NCBI RefSeq assembly: GCF_013003985.1
Contig: NZ_CP053073.1
Span: forward strand, 558,001-622,000
Reading direction: 5' to 3'
Length of the DNA: 64,000 nucleotides
Source of the DNA: Usitatibacter palustris
Lineage (GTDB): Bacteria > Pseudomonadota > Gammaproteobacteria > Burkholderiales > Usitatibacteraceae
Both the position numbers and the translations under genes were made by a program. Every line of letters starts with the position of its first letter. The stretch's first letter is position 1. A model generated the notes under the pieces. The model saw only the letters and a program-made list of their open reading frames with translations, had not been told where the DNA came from and did not search any database. Positions 34,332 to 42,257 of the stretch are shown one piece after another.

Positions 34332-34924
34332 CAAGAACCTCCGAAATGCAGTTCGTTGTCGACGACCTCGCACAGGCAATGCACGACCAGGAGGTGAACC
34401 TCCTGGACGCGCATCGTGCGCGGATGCGCCACGTTGAGGTGGAAGTCGGTGGGCTTGAGCATCTTCGCCATCTGGCCCCCGTCGCGCCCCGTGAGCGCGA
34501 TCACCGTCATGTTCTTCGCGTGCGCGGCCTTGATGGCCTCGATCACGCTTTTCGAATTGCCCGACGTGGAGATGCCGAGCAGGACATCGCCTTCCTGGCC
34601 GAGCGCTTCCACGCCCTTGGAGAAGACATAGTCATAGCCGTAATCGTTCGCGATCGCGGTGAGGCCGGACGTATCCGTCGTGAGCGCGATGGCGGGCATG
34701 CCCGGGCGTTCGCGTTCGAATCGACCCACCATCTCCGCGGCGAAATGCTGGCTGTCGGCGGCGGAACCGCCGTTGCCGCAGGCGAGCGCTTTCTTGCCGC
34801 GCTTGATGGCCGCCGCGAGGGCGACGCCGGCCTTCGCGACTTCGGGCGCGAGCGTGTCCATCATGCGCGTGCGCAGCTCGATGCCTTCGGCGAAATGCTT
34901 GCGGAGATTTGCGACGTGGTCCAT
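34331..34924 (-). CDS. gmhA: SIS-domain phosphoheptose isomerase (GmhA/DiaA type)
   Basis: 197 aa. SIS fold with KALACGNGGSAADSQHFAAE (GmhA active-site Ser/His region), GRFERERPGMPAIALTTDTS, QEGDVLLGISTSGNSKSVIE and C-terminal VQEVHLLVVHCLCEVVD. It converts sedoheptulose 7-phosphate to D-glycero-D-manno-heptose 7-phosphate. The presence of rfaE2 nearby supports a heptose role, but the yraN-SIS-BON order is also the E. coli order of diaA, a DnaA-binding paralogue. A TAGAAT box lies 7 nt before the ATG. Confidence 0.85.
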   Translation of the reverse strand: MDHVANLRKHFAEGIELRTRMMDTLAPEVAKAGVALAAAIKRGKKALACGNGGSAADSQHFAAEMVGRFERERPGMPAIALTTDTSGLTAIANDYGYDYVFSKGVEALGQEGDVLLGISTSGNSKSVIEAIKAAHAKNMTVIALTGRDGGQMAKMLKPTDFHLNVAHPRTMRVQEVHLLVVHCLCEVVDNELHFGGS

Positions 34925-34931
34925 GCAATCG

Positions 34932-34937
34932 ATTCTA
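34932..34937 (-). promoter_or_regulatory. -10 box of a probably leaderless gmhA promoter
   Basis: TAGAAT on the minus strand immediately after the yraN stop codon and 7 nt before ATG 34924. No ribosome site fits in the 7 nt, so a transcript from here would be leaderless. Confidence 0.5.
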
Positions 34938-35291
34938 TCAGGCGGTCCCGAACGCATCGCGCAGCCACGTGCATTCGTCGCCCTGCATGGCAACGACATC
35001 GAAACGGCACACGGGTTCCTCGCGCAGACGGGACAAGTAGTGTCGTGCGGCCGCGACGAGCCGGCGGCGCTTGAGGCCGTCCACGCTCCCGGCGGCACCA
35101 CCGTAGCGCTCCGAGCGCGTGCGCCGGCGCACTTCCACGAAGACGAGCACCTCGCCGTCCTTCGCGACGAGATCGATCTCGCCCAGGCGCGTGCGGTAGT
35201 TGCGGGTGACGATGGCGAGGCCCTGCGAAGCGAGGTAGCGCGCCGCTCTCTCCTCGGCTTCGTCGCCGTCGTTCTGGGCCTGCGTGCGCAT
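34938..35291 (-). CDS. YraN family (UPF0102) putative endonuclease
   Basis: 117 aa, with the restriction-endonuclease-like YraN core: EAEERAARYLASQGLAIVTR, NYRTRLGEIDLVAKDGEVLV (acidic catalytic-type residues), FVEVRRRTRSERYG. UPF0102 proteins are suspected nucleases in DNA processing. It begins 4 bp after lpoA and precedes gmhA, the conserved order lpoA-yraN-gmhA/diaA-BON. Confidence 0.92.
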   Translation of the reverse strand: MRTQAQNDGDEAEERAARYLASQGLAIVTRNYRTRLGEIDLVAKDGEVLVFVEVRRRTRSERYGGAAGSVDGLKRRRLVAAARHYLSRLREEPVCRFDVVAMQGDECTWLRDAFGTA

Positions 35292-35295
35292 TGAC

Positions 35296-36468
35296 CTAGG
35301 GATGCTTGATCGGGACGACGCGGCCGCCGTCGACTTCCGCGGCCGTCAGGGTGCGCGCGAACTGGCCGCCTTCGAGGGTGATGCGCCCGGTCACGCCATC
35401 GAGCGAGATCTTCTTCGCATCCGATTGCAGCATGACGGCGGCGAGACGATAGGCATCGATGCCCAGGGCGTAGAGGCGCTCCTGGTCCACCGACATCGGC
35501 GCGTGCGGCGCCGGGTAGATCATGACGGCGGGGTGGTCGGGTTGCACGAACCAGGGCATGTCCATGTAACGCATTCCCTGCAGGTCCACGTTGACCGTCG
35601 GCTCGGCACGCGGGTCGATGCTCATCGACGTGGCATACACCGGAAGCATGCCCGACACGTACGGGCGCACGGCGCGCGCCGCGGCCTGGCCGAGCGCCAG
35701 GAACACGACGTCGCCGCCGCGCAGGCTCGCAATGCGGTCCTTCACCAGCGGCGCCTCTTCACTGTTGCCGCTGTACGTGACCCGTCCGCCGATCTCGCCC
35801 GCGGCGCGGGCCCATTCCTTCTCGAAGGCTTCCTGCACGCGCTTGGAGATGGGCGAGGCGGTGCCGATCACGATCGCCGAGTGCCAGCCGTCGGCGACGG
35901 CGAGGAGGGCGGCCTGGCGCGCTTCCTGTTCGAGCGAAAGGGAGATGGAGTAGAGGTTCACGGGCGCCTCGCCCGTCACCGCATCGTTCGCGCCGTGCGT
36001 CTGGTTGAGCGTGAGCACCGGAACGCGCGGGCAATCGCTCTTCGCGATGGCGCTCGCACCATCGCGCGTGAGGCCCGCGACCACGAGCACCGCACCCATC
36101 GAATGCGCCTTGCGGCAGGCTTCGAGCATCGCCGGCCCGTCGTCGTTCACATTCATCAGCACCACGGGCGGCGCGGTCTTGTTGCTCCCGGCCTCGGCCG
36201 CGGCGACGAACCCCTGGCGAACGGCGTCAGCCACGGGTCCCAGCGCGGTCGAGGCGATGGGGAGAATCAGCGCGATGTGGGGCTTGGCGGCAGCCGGCGG
36301 CGGCAACGGGCCGAACTGCGGCGGCTGCGGCGTGGCCGGGGCATCGCGCAGGGGACGGACAACCGTGGTCGTCGCAAGACCCGTGGACGGATCGATGTCG
36401 TCAGCCGAGAATGCCGGCGGGGCCATCGCGACGATGGCAAGAGCGAGGAAGAGCGCGTTGGAGCGCAT
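35296..36468 (-). CDS. lpoA: Penicillin-binding protein activator LpoA-like
   Basis: 390 aa. Signal peptide MRSNALFLALAIVAMAPPAFS without a lipobox Cys, then the periplasmic-binding-like LpoA C-domain (HIALILPIASTALGPVADAV, VVAGLTRDGASAIAKSDCPR, AIVIGTASPISKRVQEAFEK, GVTGRITLEGGQF). The TPR N-domain of E. coli LpoA is absent, as in other beta forms, so the E. coli role of activating PBP1A may differ. Its ATG overlaps the divergent rsmI ATG. Confidence 0.85.
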   Translation of the reverse strand: MRSNALFLALAIVAMAPPAFSADDIDPSTGLATTTVVRPLRDAPATPQPPQFGPLPPPAAAKPHIALILPIASTALGPVADAVRQGFVAAAEAGSNKTAPPVVLMNVNDDGPAMLEACRKAHSMGAVLVVAGLTRDGASAIAKSDCPRVPVLTLNQTHGANDAVTGEAPVNLYSISLSLEQEARQAALLAVADGWHSAIVIGTASPISKRVQEAFEKEWARAAGEIGGRVTYSGNSEEAPLVKDRIASLRGGDVVFLALGQAAARAVRPYVSGMLPVYATSMSIDPRAEPTVNVDLQGMRYMDMPWFVQPDHPAVMIYPAPHAPMSVDQERLYALGIDAYRLAAVMLQSDAKKISLDGVTGRITLEGGQFARTLTAAEVDGGRVVPIKHP

Positions 36469-37309
36469 GGCCAAATTATATGTTGTTGCCACACCCATCG
36501 GGAACCTGGGTGATATCACCGCACGCGCGCTCGAAACGCTGCGTGACGTGGCCGTCATCGCCGCCGAGGACACGCGGAACACGAAAGGGCTCCTGAATCA
36601 CTTCGGAATCGGCACGCGATTGATCGCGCTGCACGCCCACAACGAACGGAATGCGGCGCGCCAGGTGCTCGAATTGCTCGCGGAGGGCAAGGACGTCGCG
36701 CTGGTGACGGATGCGGGCACGCCGGCGATCAGCGACCCGGGCGCCTTGCTGGTCGCCGCGGCGCGCGAAGCCGGCTATCGCGTCGAGCCGATTCCGGGTG
36801 CCAGCGCGCTCACCGCGGCGCTTTCTGCCAGCGGCCTGGGCTTCGAAGGCGTCGTGTTCGCGGGCTTCCTGCCGGTGAAAGGCACCGAGCGTCGCGAGAA
36901 ACTCGCTTCGCTCGCGCAATCGCCCTGGGCCATCGTGCTCTTCGAGGCGCCGCACCGTGTCGCCAAAACGCTCGCGGACCTGCGCACGGCCCTCGGCGAT
37001 CGCGACGTCGTGGTCGCTCGCGAGCTCACCAAGCGCTTCGAGACGATTACGCGCGTGGCACTGGCCGACGCCGCGAAGTGGATCGCGGAGGACAGCGACC
37101 GCGAGCGCGGCGAGTTCGTGCTCGTTATCGAAGGCCGCGTGCCGGAAGTGGCCGCGGGCCCCGATCCCGAGACGGTGCTGAAGCTGCTTCTCGCTGAAAA
37201 GATGCCCGTGAAATCGGCCGCAGCCGTCGGCGCGAAGCTCACGGGTGCGAAGAAGGGTGACCTCTACGAAATGGCGCTCCGGATCGCAGGGAAGAAATCG
37301 GGGCCCTAA
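36467..37309 (+). CDS. rsmI: 16S rRNA (cytidine(1402)-2'-O)-methyltransferase
   Basis: 280 aa, tetrapyrrole-methylase fold. N-terminus MAKLYVVATPIGNLGDITAR is diagnostic for RsmI, followed by VIAAEDTRNTKGLLNHFGIG, ALVTDAGTPAISDPGALLVA and PIPGASALTAALSASGL. It methylates C1402 of 16S rRNA in the decoding centre. The start has TTGGAG 4 nt upstream inside the divergent lpoA gene. The stop TAA lies in inverted repeat element D. Confidence 0.96.
   Translation: MAKLYVVATPIGNLGDITARALETLRDVAVIAAEDTRNTKGLLNHFGIGTRLIALHAHNERNAARQVLELLAEGKDVALVTDAGTPAISDPGALLVAAAREAGYRVEPIPGASALTAALSASGLGFEGVVFAGFLPVKGTERREKLASLAQSPWAIVLFEAPHRVAKTLADLRTALGDRDVVVARELTKRFETITRVALADAAKWIAEDSDRERGEFVLVIEGRVPEVAAGPDPETVLKLLLAEKMPVKSAAAVGAKLTGAKKGDLYEMALRIAGKKSGP
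36475..36480 (-). promoter_or_regulatory. -10 box of a probably leaderless lpoA promoter
   Basis: Perfect TATAAT on the minus strand, 6 nt before ATG 36468. It lies inside the first codons of rsmI, so the lpoA promoter is embedded in the neighbouring gene. Confidence 0.55.
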
Positions 37310-37466
37310 GAGGATCGAAGGTGTCTTTTTTAGCTATGACGAGAAACGTTATGCCTTGTCACATTTCTCGCCCGACGAGGATGAATCGACCGTCACCGAT
37401 GAAATGTGACAAGGTATAACGTTTCTCGTCATAGCTAAAAAAGACACCTTCGATCCTCTTAGGGCC
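37302..37466. repeat. Long-stem inverted repeat element D
   Basis: Arms 37302-37367 and 37401-37466 (66 bp each, 65 paired), loop 33 bp. The outer end reads GGCCCTAAGAGGATCGAAGG. The arm sequence differs from elements A and B, but the size, the stem/loop plan and the placement on a stop codon (TAA of rsmI) are the same. It sits between rsmI and pyrC, both on the plus strand. Confidence 0.95.
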
Positions 37467-37470
37467 TCTC

Positions 37471-37476
37471 TATAAT
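37471..37476 (+). promoter_or_regulatory. -10 box of a probably leaderless pyrC promoter
   Basis: TATAAT 7 nt before the pyrC ATG and 4 nt after element D; no ribosome site between. The -35 region would fall in the right arm of element D. Confidence 0.55.
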
Positions 37477-37483
37477 CTCCGCG

Positions 37484-38521
37484 ATGGCCGATTCACTCAC
37501 GATCCTGCGTCCCGACGATTGGCACGTGCACCTGCGCGATGGCGAGCTGATGGCCTCCATCGTCGGCGCCACCGCGAAGCAGTTCGCGCGGGCGATCGTG
37601 ATGCCCAACCTGAAACCACCGGTCGTTACCGTGGCGCAGGCGAAGGCGTATCGCGAACGCATCCTGAAGGCGCTGCCCAAGGGCGCGGGTTTCGAGCCGC
37701 TGATGACGCTCTATCTCACGGACAACACCTCGCCCGAGGAGATCGCGAAGGCGGCGAAGTCGGGCTTCGTGCGAGCCGTGAAGTACTACCCCGCGGGCGC
37801 CACGACGAATTCCGACCTGGGCGTCTCCGACATCCGCAAGTGCGACGCCACGCTCGAAGCGATGCAGGGCGCGGGGCTGCCGCTGCTCGTGCACGGCGAG
37901 GTGACCGACGCCGAGATCGACGTCTTCGATCGCGAGGCCGTGTTCATCGACCGCACGCTGGGGCCCCTGCTCAAGCGCTTCGCGAAGCTGAAAGTTGTGC
38001 TCGAACACATCACGACGCACGAAGCCGCCGTGTTCGTCGAGCGCGCGCCCGACAACGTCGCCGCCACGATCACGCCGCAGCACCTGCTCATGAACCGCAA
38101 CGCGATCTTCGCGGGCGGGCTGAGGCCGCATCACTATTGCCTGCCGGTGTTGAAGCGCGAGCAGCACCGCCGCGCGCTGGTGAAGGTCGCGACGTCGGGC
38201 AATCCCAAATTCTTCCTCGGCAGCGATACCGCGCCGCACGCGCGCCCGACCAAGGAGACGTCGTGTGGTTGCGCCGGCATCTATTCGGCGCACGCCGCGC
38301 TCGAGCTCTACGCCGAAGCGTTCGAAACCGCGGGCGCGCTCGACAAGCTCGAAGCATTCGCGAGCCACTTCGGCGCGGATTTCTACGGGCTGCCGCGCAA
38401 CAAGGCCAAGGTGACGCTCGAGAAGACGGAGTGGGAAGTCCCCGCCGAGTACGCCTTCGGCGAGTCGACGGTCGTTCCGCTGCGCGCGGGCGAGAAGCTG
38501 CGCTGGCGCTTCGCCGGCTGA
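37484..38521 (+). CDS. pyrC: Dihydroorotase
   Basis: 345 aa, class II (PyrC) dihydroorotase closing the dihydroorotate ring in pyrimidine synthesis. Zinc ligands: [12 protein letters not shown] (HxH), [14 protein letters not shown] (carboxylated Lys), [17 protein letters not shown] and FLGSDTAPH (Asp). Full length. It begins right after element D and carries its own -10 box. DUF3025 gene follows 13 bp later. Confidence 0.96.
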   Translation: MADSLTILRPDDWHVHLRDGELMASIVGATAKQFARAIVMPNLKPPVVTVAQAKAYRERILKALPKGAGFEPLMTLYLTDNTSPEEIAKAAKSGFVRAVKYYPAGATTNSDLGVSDIRKCDATLEAMQGAGLPLLVHGEVTDAEIDVFDREAVFIDRTLGPLLKRFAKLKVVLEHITTHEAAVFVERAPDNVAATITPQHLLMNRNAIFAGGLRPHHYCLPVLKREQHRRALVKVATSGNPKFFLGSDTAPHARPTKETSCGCAGIYSAHAALELYAEAFETAGALDKLEAFASHFGADFYGLPRNKAKVTLEKTEWEVPAEYAFGESTVVPLRAGEKLRWRFAG

Positions 38522-38534
38522 TGCATCCCGCCTG

Positions 38535-39299
38535 ATGTACCCGGAAGGCCTGCTGTTCGCGCCGCTGCAGCCGGCGCTTGCGCGATTGCCACGCGATCGC
38601 TGGCCCACGCATGACGAGCTGACGGCTCTGGCCCAGGGCGTCGTCACCGCACGTGGTCAGCCCATTCACTTCGTGCCCCCACGGGGCAACAGCGACCGCG
38701 AGCGGCGCTACTACGAGCTGCGAATTGCGCAGTCCGGCGAAATCGAGACCCGCACTGAAAACTGGCACGACCTCTTCAACGCGCTTTCGTGGATCACGTT
38801 CCCGAAAGCGAAGGCCGCGATCAACGCGCAGCACGCCGCGATGCTCGAGGAGGGCGGCGACGCCGAAGCGCGCCAGCGCCGGCCCGAGCGCGATGCGTTG
38901 ACCCTCTTCGACGAAGGCGGCGTGGCGGTGAGTTGCGATGACGAGGAGCTTCTTCGCCACATCGTCGACTTCGAATGGAAACGCCTCTTCTGGACGCGGC
39001 GCAGCGAGCTCCTCGCGAAGATGCGCTTCACCGCCTTCGGCCACGGGCTGTACGAGCAGGCCCGCGCGCCCTTCATCGGGCTGGTCGCGAAGACCGTCTT
39101 CCTGTCGGCGGACACGAGCGTCGACGAAGGACTCGCCCGACATTTCGCCGAGCGCGCCAACTTCCGCTCGCCGCGGATCATGCCGCCGATGCCCGTGCTC
39201 GGTGTTCCCGGCTGGTATCCCGATACCGAGCGCGAGTCTTTCTACGACGATCCCGTGCATTTTCGGGGAAGTCGAAGGCGCGACAAGAAAATCCGGTAA
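38535..39299 (+). CDS. DUF3025 family protein
   Basis: 254 aa, cytoplasmic. DUF3025 signatures: IHFVPPRGNSDRERRYYELR, TRTENWHDLFNALSWITFPK (the WHD-NAL-W-FP core) and ARQRRPERDALTLFDEGGVA. Function unknown. Probably cotranscribed with pyrC. Just downstream the composition and gene content change to the RHS-tip island. Confidence 0.9.
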   Translation: MYPEGLLFAPLQPALARLPRDRWPTHDELTALAQGVVTARGQPIHFVPPRGNSDRERRYYELRIAQSGEIETRTENWHDLFNALSWITFPKAKAAINAQHAAMLEEGGDAEARQRRPERDALTLFDEGGVAVSCDDEELLRHIVDFEWKRLFWTRRSELLAKMRFTAFGHGLYEQARAPFIGLVAKTVFLSADTSVDEGLARHFAERANFRSPRIMPPMPVLGVPGWYPDTERESFYDDPVHFRGSRRRDKKIR

Positions 39300-39339
39300 G
39301 ATTTCGGCGAAATTTCGACGACGCGGTGCCCGCACCGTC

Positions 39340-39783
39340 ATGAATCTGTCGTACGATTCGCCGATCCGCTTCTCAGATCCGAGTGGGCTCAAGCCAATTC
39401 CTTGCCCGGCTGGACTGCCAGCTGGTGCGACCTGCGACGACGGATTCGGAAACAACAATCCGCAGAAGAGGTGCGTAACTGCCGAGTGCGGCGCCGGCCT
39501 CCCACCAGTTCAGCAGTTCCCCGTCAGGCCGGAGGTTTGCTTCGCTTTGTGTATGGCCGCAAAGACGGCGGCTGGGCTAGGCCTCACGGCGGCTGCCGGT
39601 GGGCTCGGCGTAGGCGGCCGGGCTGGGCTCCTGATCACCGAGGCCTCATCCATCAACTCCGGTCTAGGCGGAGCTGCCATTATTGCGAGTGAAGTCACTG
39701 CCTATGACTACTGCGTCAAGAAGTGCCCGGGGAAGATCCCGGAAGCTTGCCCCGCAAGCATGGGAGGACTCAATGCCCCGTGA
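39340..39783 (+). CDS. RHS C-terminal tip M0 (core lost), CX3C type
   Basis: 147 aa. The first residues (YDSPIRFSDPSGLKP) are the very end of an RHS core; the rest is a tip. It has a cysteine-containing linker (PCPAGLPAGATCDD, RCVTAECG) and then CFALCMAAKTAAGLG, a glycine/alanine-rich hydrophobic stretch of about 50 residues, and CVKKCPGKIPEAC. The CX3C-hydrophobic-CX3C plan recurs in M2 and M3. No export signal of its own, so it is an orphan cassette. The stop overlaps the start of the small membrane protein gene after it. Confidence 0.6.
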   Translation: MNLSYDSPIRFSDPSGLKPIPCPAGLPAGATCDDGFGNNNPQKRCVTAECGAGLPPVQQFPVRPEVCFALCMAAKTAAGLGLTAAAGGLGVGGRAGLLITEASSINSGLGGAAIIASEVTAYDYCVKKCPGKIPEACPASMGGLNAP

Positions 39784-39949
39784 TGAGGATCAGAAGCCCA
39801 GGCCTTGGGGGCCGGTCGCCAGCGCAGTTGTGCTTATCCTTTTCGCGGCGGGCTTGGTGTTCATATACGCCTTGGCCTCCCCCCTTCAAGCACTGATAGT
39901 GGGGGGGGCTTCGGTGATCATTGTCGCGGTGATACGAGCCCTCCGTTGA
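39773..39949 (+). CDS. Small two-helix membrane protein, candidate immunity to M0
   Basis: 58 aa. A charged N-terminus (MPRDEDQKPRP) is followed by two hydrophobic segments (VASAVVLILFAAGLVFIYAL and LIVGGASVIIVAVI). It overlaps the M0 tip gene by 11 bp, as toxin-immunity pairs often do. No family recognised. An inner-membrane immunity protein would fit a membrane-active toxin; that is inference from position. Confidence 0.5.
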   Translation: MPRDEDQKPRPWGPVASAVVLILFAAGLVFIYALASPLQALIVGGASVIIVAVIRALR

Positions 39950-39997
39950 TAGCGCCATTTCGCTAGCTTGGCACCCTCCTGCGGTTTCCATACACGT

Positions 39998-40519
39998 ATG
40001 CGCGCGCAGGCTCTGGACAACCGCCAGTTGTCGTTTGATTCGTGTCCGGGCCACTACAACTACTTCAGGGACTACGACCCCAAGATTGGACGATACGTTG
40101 AGAGCGATCCCATCGGGTTGGAAGGCGGAATCAACACGTACGCCTACGTGTTCGCCAACCCACTCCGCTTTGTTGATCCCACAGGTGAGATCACCGTTGT
40201 CGCCGGTGGCAGGGCCGGGGCTGCGCTCGGGGCTGCTGTTGGCTCGATGTTCCCGGGAGCCGGAACTGCTGTTGGCGCTGCGATCGGATTTGGAATTGGA
40301 GCTGCGGCAACCTACATGTTGTGCACCTCGGACGACGAGAAGAAGGCTTTGGATGAGAAGTGCGACAAGTTGAACGAGATCGACACAAAGACCTGCAATG
40401 CAATCTCGCGTAGGCGCGGGGCAGCCGCTGGCAAGGCTTGTCATGCGTCAGCGGGCCAGCGGCTCGGCGCGTGCCGGGCCGGAAAAGACCTACCGCCACT
40501 CAACACTTGGAACAACTAG
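39998..40519 (+). CDS. Orphan RHS core fragment plus tip M1
   Basis: 173 aa. The 132-bp core fragment (40055-40186) encodes [20 protein letters not shown] and the closing VDPTG. The tip starts with a glycine/alanine hydrophobic hairpin (about 45 residues), then a helical Cys-containing domain ([20 protein letters not shown]) ending [14 protein letters not shown]. The last part, with PL-TWNN, resembles ends I have seen in other RHS tips. There is no signal sequence or upstream core, so it is a stored cassette. Followed 2 bp later by a small gene. Confidence 0.65.
   Translation: MRAQALDNRQLSFDSCPGHYNYFRDYDPKIGRYVESDPIGLEGGINTYAYVFANPLRFVDPTGEITVVAGGRAGAALGAAVGSMFPGAGTAVGAAIGFGIGAAATYMLCTSDDEKKALDEKCDKLNEIDTKTCNAISRRRGAAAGKACHASAGQRLGACRAGKDLPPLNTWNN
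40055..40186 (+). repeat. RHS core fragment R1 (132 bp)
   Basis: First of six equal-length copies, from TACAACTACTTCAGGGACTA to the Asp-Pro-Thr-Gly codons. Shared homology of this kind can serve for recombination with an rhs gene elsewhere. Confidence 0.9.
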
Positions 40520-40521
40520 CA

Positions 40522-40734
40522 ATGGAACGATACAGCCACGTCATCGAATTCGTCGAGCTCGGAAGCGAAGTTGTCGTCTACCGGCTCTACTCGGATGGGC
40601 GCCAAGAGCTCCTGACGCGCTCGCCGTTTCCTAATCTAGAGAGTGCGGGAGATCCCGTCGGCAGGTTTGCAAAACTCCTGGGTGAGAGCCTCATCCTCGA
40701 CTCTCCCATTGCGCGATCAATCCTCAAGCTCTGA
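40522..40734 (+). CDS. Small soluble protein, candidate immunity to M1
   Basis: 70 aa, mixed charge, no membrane segment: MERYSHVIEFVELGSEVVVY then RLYSDGRQELLTRSPFP. It starts 2 bp after the M1 tip and ends 9 bp before the next RHS core fragment, the position expected of an immunity gene. No known family. Confidence 0.5.
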   Translation: MERYSHVIEFVELGSEVVVYRLYSDGRQELLTRSPFPNLESAGDPVGRFAKLLGESLILDSPIARSILKL

Positions 40735-40740
40735 GACGCA

Positions 40741-41201
40741 CTCTACAACTACTTCAGGGACTATGACCCCAGGATCGGGCGGTACGTCGAGAGTGACACC
40801 ATTGGATTGCTTGGTGGGCTCAACACATACGCTTATGGCAACGGCAACCCGATCGTCAACTTCGATGTAGAAGGCACTGACGTAAATCAGAGGGTAGACC
40901 TGAGCCAAGACCTGGGCGCGAGCGTCCCGAGCCGCGCCCAGGTCGTCCTGGGGTCAAGCCGATGAGTCCGGACGAACGTCAGAAGTGCTATACGAGTTGT
41001 ATAGACGCAGAGAGAAGAGCCTATCTTCCGACTCATGTTGTGATTTGCGGCGCGACAACATTTTTTGGAGGCCTCGCCGGACTCGGTGGCGGGCCGGCTG
41101 GCGTCGCGATGGGGGCAGGCATGGGGTTCGGCTGGGGCTCGGCAATTGGAATAGGAAAGATGCTAGGTGCTGAGAAACAATGTCGAGCGGACTGTTTCTA
41201 G
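40741..41201 (+). pseudogene. Orphan RHS core fragment plus tip M2, frameshifted
   Basis: Core fragment R2 runs from 40744 to 40875. The core frame then continues to a stop at 40965 (VLGSSR). The -1 frame is open from about 40890 and reads a Pro/Arg linker (GRPEPRPGRERPEPRPGRPG) into the tip proper, MSPDERQKCYTSCIDAE, then a Gly-rich hydrophobic stretch and KQCRADCF at 41201. So a frameshift near 40880-40895 separates core from tip, or the tip is made alone from ATG 40962 (79 aa). The tip has the CX3C-hydrophobic-CX3C plan. Confidence 0.65.
40744..40875 (+). repeat. RHS core fragment R2 (132 bp)
   Basis: Copy with [20 protein letters not shown] and a changed last motif (DVEG for DPxG), suggesting relaxed selection. 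Confidence 0.9.
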
Positions 41202-41213
41202 AGTCCGGAGCCG

Positions 41214-41666
41214 ATGAGCATGAACGACAAACTTACTGTGAGCCGGGTGTTCTTGGTCCTGTTTGCGAGCGCAATTGCGCTGTCGTATGGCGGCGGAAGC
41301 GCAATGTTGGGCTTTGTCTCACTCTCGACGCAGCTGTCAATACCCCATGCGAACCTGCACATGCTGCTTCCGGCGGCGATCGACATCTTGCTGGGAAGTT
41401 TGCTCGTTGTCGCTGGGTTAGCCGCTCTATTGAGAATCGAGTGGGCTCGAAAGACTCTAGTTGCCCTCTTGTTGGGATCTGCGTTTCTTGAGCTCGGAAG
41501 AAGAACAGCTGCGGCAACAATTGCCGCAGAGGCAGACGGGGCATTCAGCCTTGGAATGATCGGGCTTACAGTTCTCCTCGCATTTGCGGCCTTTGCGGCT
41601 AACGCGCAGAGCAGCAGGGTCTATACAAGACGGACGCGGCATTCTGAATCTGGCCAAGTCGGTTGA
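41214..41666 (+). CDS. Four-helix membrane protein, candidate immunity to M2
   Basis: 150 aa with four hydrophobic segments (VFLVLFASAIALSYGGGSAM; LLPAAIDILLGSLLVVAGLA; TLVALLLGSAFLELG; LGMIGLTVLLAFAAFAA) and a basic C-terminal tail. It lies 12 bp after the M2 tip and directly before the next core fragment. No family recognised. Membrane location would suit protection against a membrane-inserting peptide. Confidence 0.55.
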   Translation: MSMNDKLTVSRVFLVLFASAIALSYGGGSAMLGFVSLSTQLSIPHANLHMLLPAAIDILLGSLLVVAGLAALLRIEWARKTLVALLLGSAFLELGRRTAAATIAAEADGAFSLGMIGLTVLLAFAAFAANAQSSRVYTRRTRHSESGQVG

Positions 41667-42236
41667 TTGTCGAGGCCATACAACTACTTCAGGGACTACG
41701 ATCCGAAGATCGGGCGGTACGTCCAGTCCGATAGCATTGGTTTGCTCGGAGGGTTCAATACGTTTGGCTACGTTTCGGGGAGACCGCTCTCGCTCATTGA
41801 CCCTCTTGGGCTCTGCGAGGTTGCTGTCTGGTCCGGCGGATACATAGCCGGATGGAAGCCTTGTGAGCCCGAGCCAGCTCCCCCGCTGCCTGGGATGTCC
41901 GGAGGTCGCCCAAGGCAGCCTTGGCCGGGCCACATTGAGATTCCGACTAGCATCCCTAAGGATCCGATTTGCTACCCCGAGAGGGAGCCGCCTGACGACT
42001 GGCGACCGCGTGACAACGCTTGCTTTCTCGAGTGTATGGCGACCGGAATTTCGTTGACTGCACTGGGTGACGCGGGCGTAGAAGCGGGAGGTCACGGTCT
42101 GGGAAAAGCGGCTGGTGCGTTTGGACTCGGTGCGGTGAAAAAAGGTCTTGGTAAGGCCGTGCCGGGCTATTCTCTGTACAGCTTGCAGAAGGGGATACGG
42201 GGAGCGAACAGGGTCTGCAACATTTTCTGTAGGTAG
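41667..42236 (+). CDS. Orphan RHS core fragment plus tip M3, CX3C type
   Basis: 189 aa from a TTG at 41667, ahead of the R3 core at 41679-41810 ([20 protein letters not shown]). The tip has a Pro-rich linker (KPCEPEPAPPLPGMSGGRPR), then CFLECMATGISLTALG, a Gly/Ala-rich segment of about 50 residues and RVCNIFCR at the very C-terminus. The CX3C-hydrophobic-CX3C plan matches M0 and M2. No export signal; stored cassette. The membrane protein gene after it starts 21 bp downstream. Confidence 0.65.
   Translation: MSRPYNYFRDYDPKIGRYVQSDSIGLLGGFNTFGYVSGRPLSLIDPLGLCEVAVWSGGYIAGWKPCEPEPAPPLPGMSGGRPRQPWPGHIEIPTSIPKDPICYPEREPPDDWRPRDNACFLECMATGISLTALGDAGVEAGGHGLGKAAGAFGLGAVKKGLGKAVPGYSLYSLQKGIRGANRVCNIFCR
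41679..41810 (+). repeat. RHS core fragment R3 (132 bp)
   Basis: Same 132-bp length; starts TACAACTACTTCAGGGACTA and ends with the DPLG codons. Confidence 0.9.
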
Positions 42237-42257
42237 CCCAGCGACGCAGGCGCGCCT

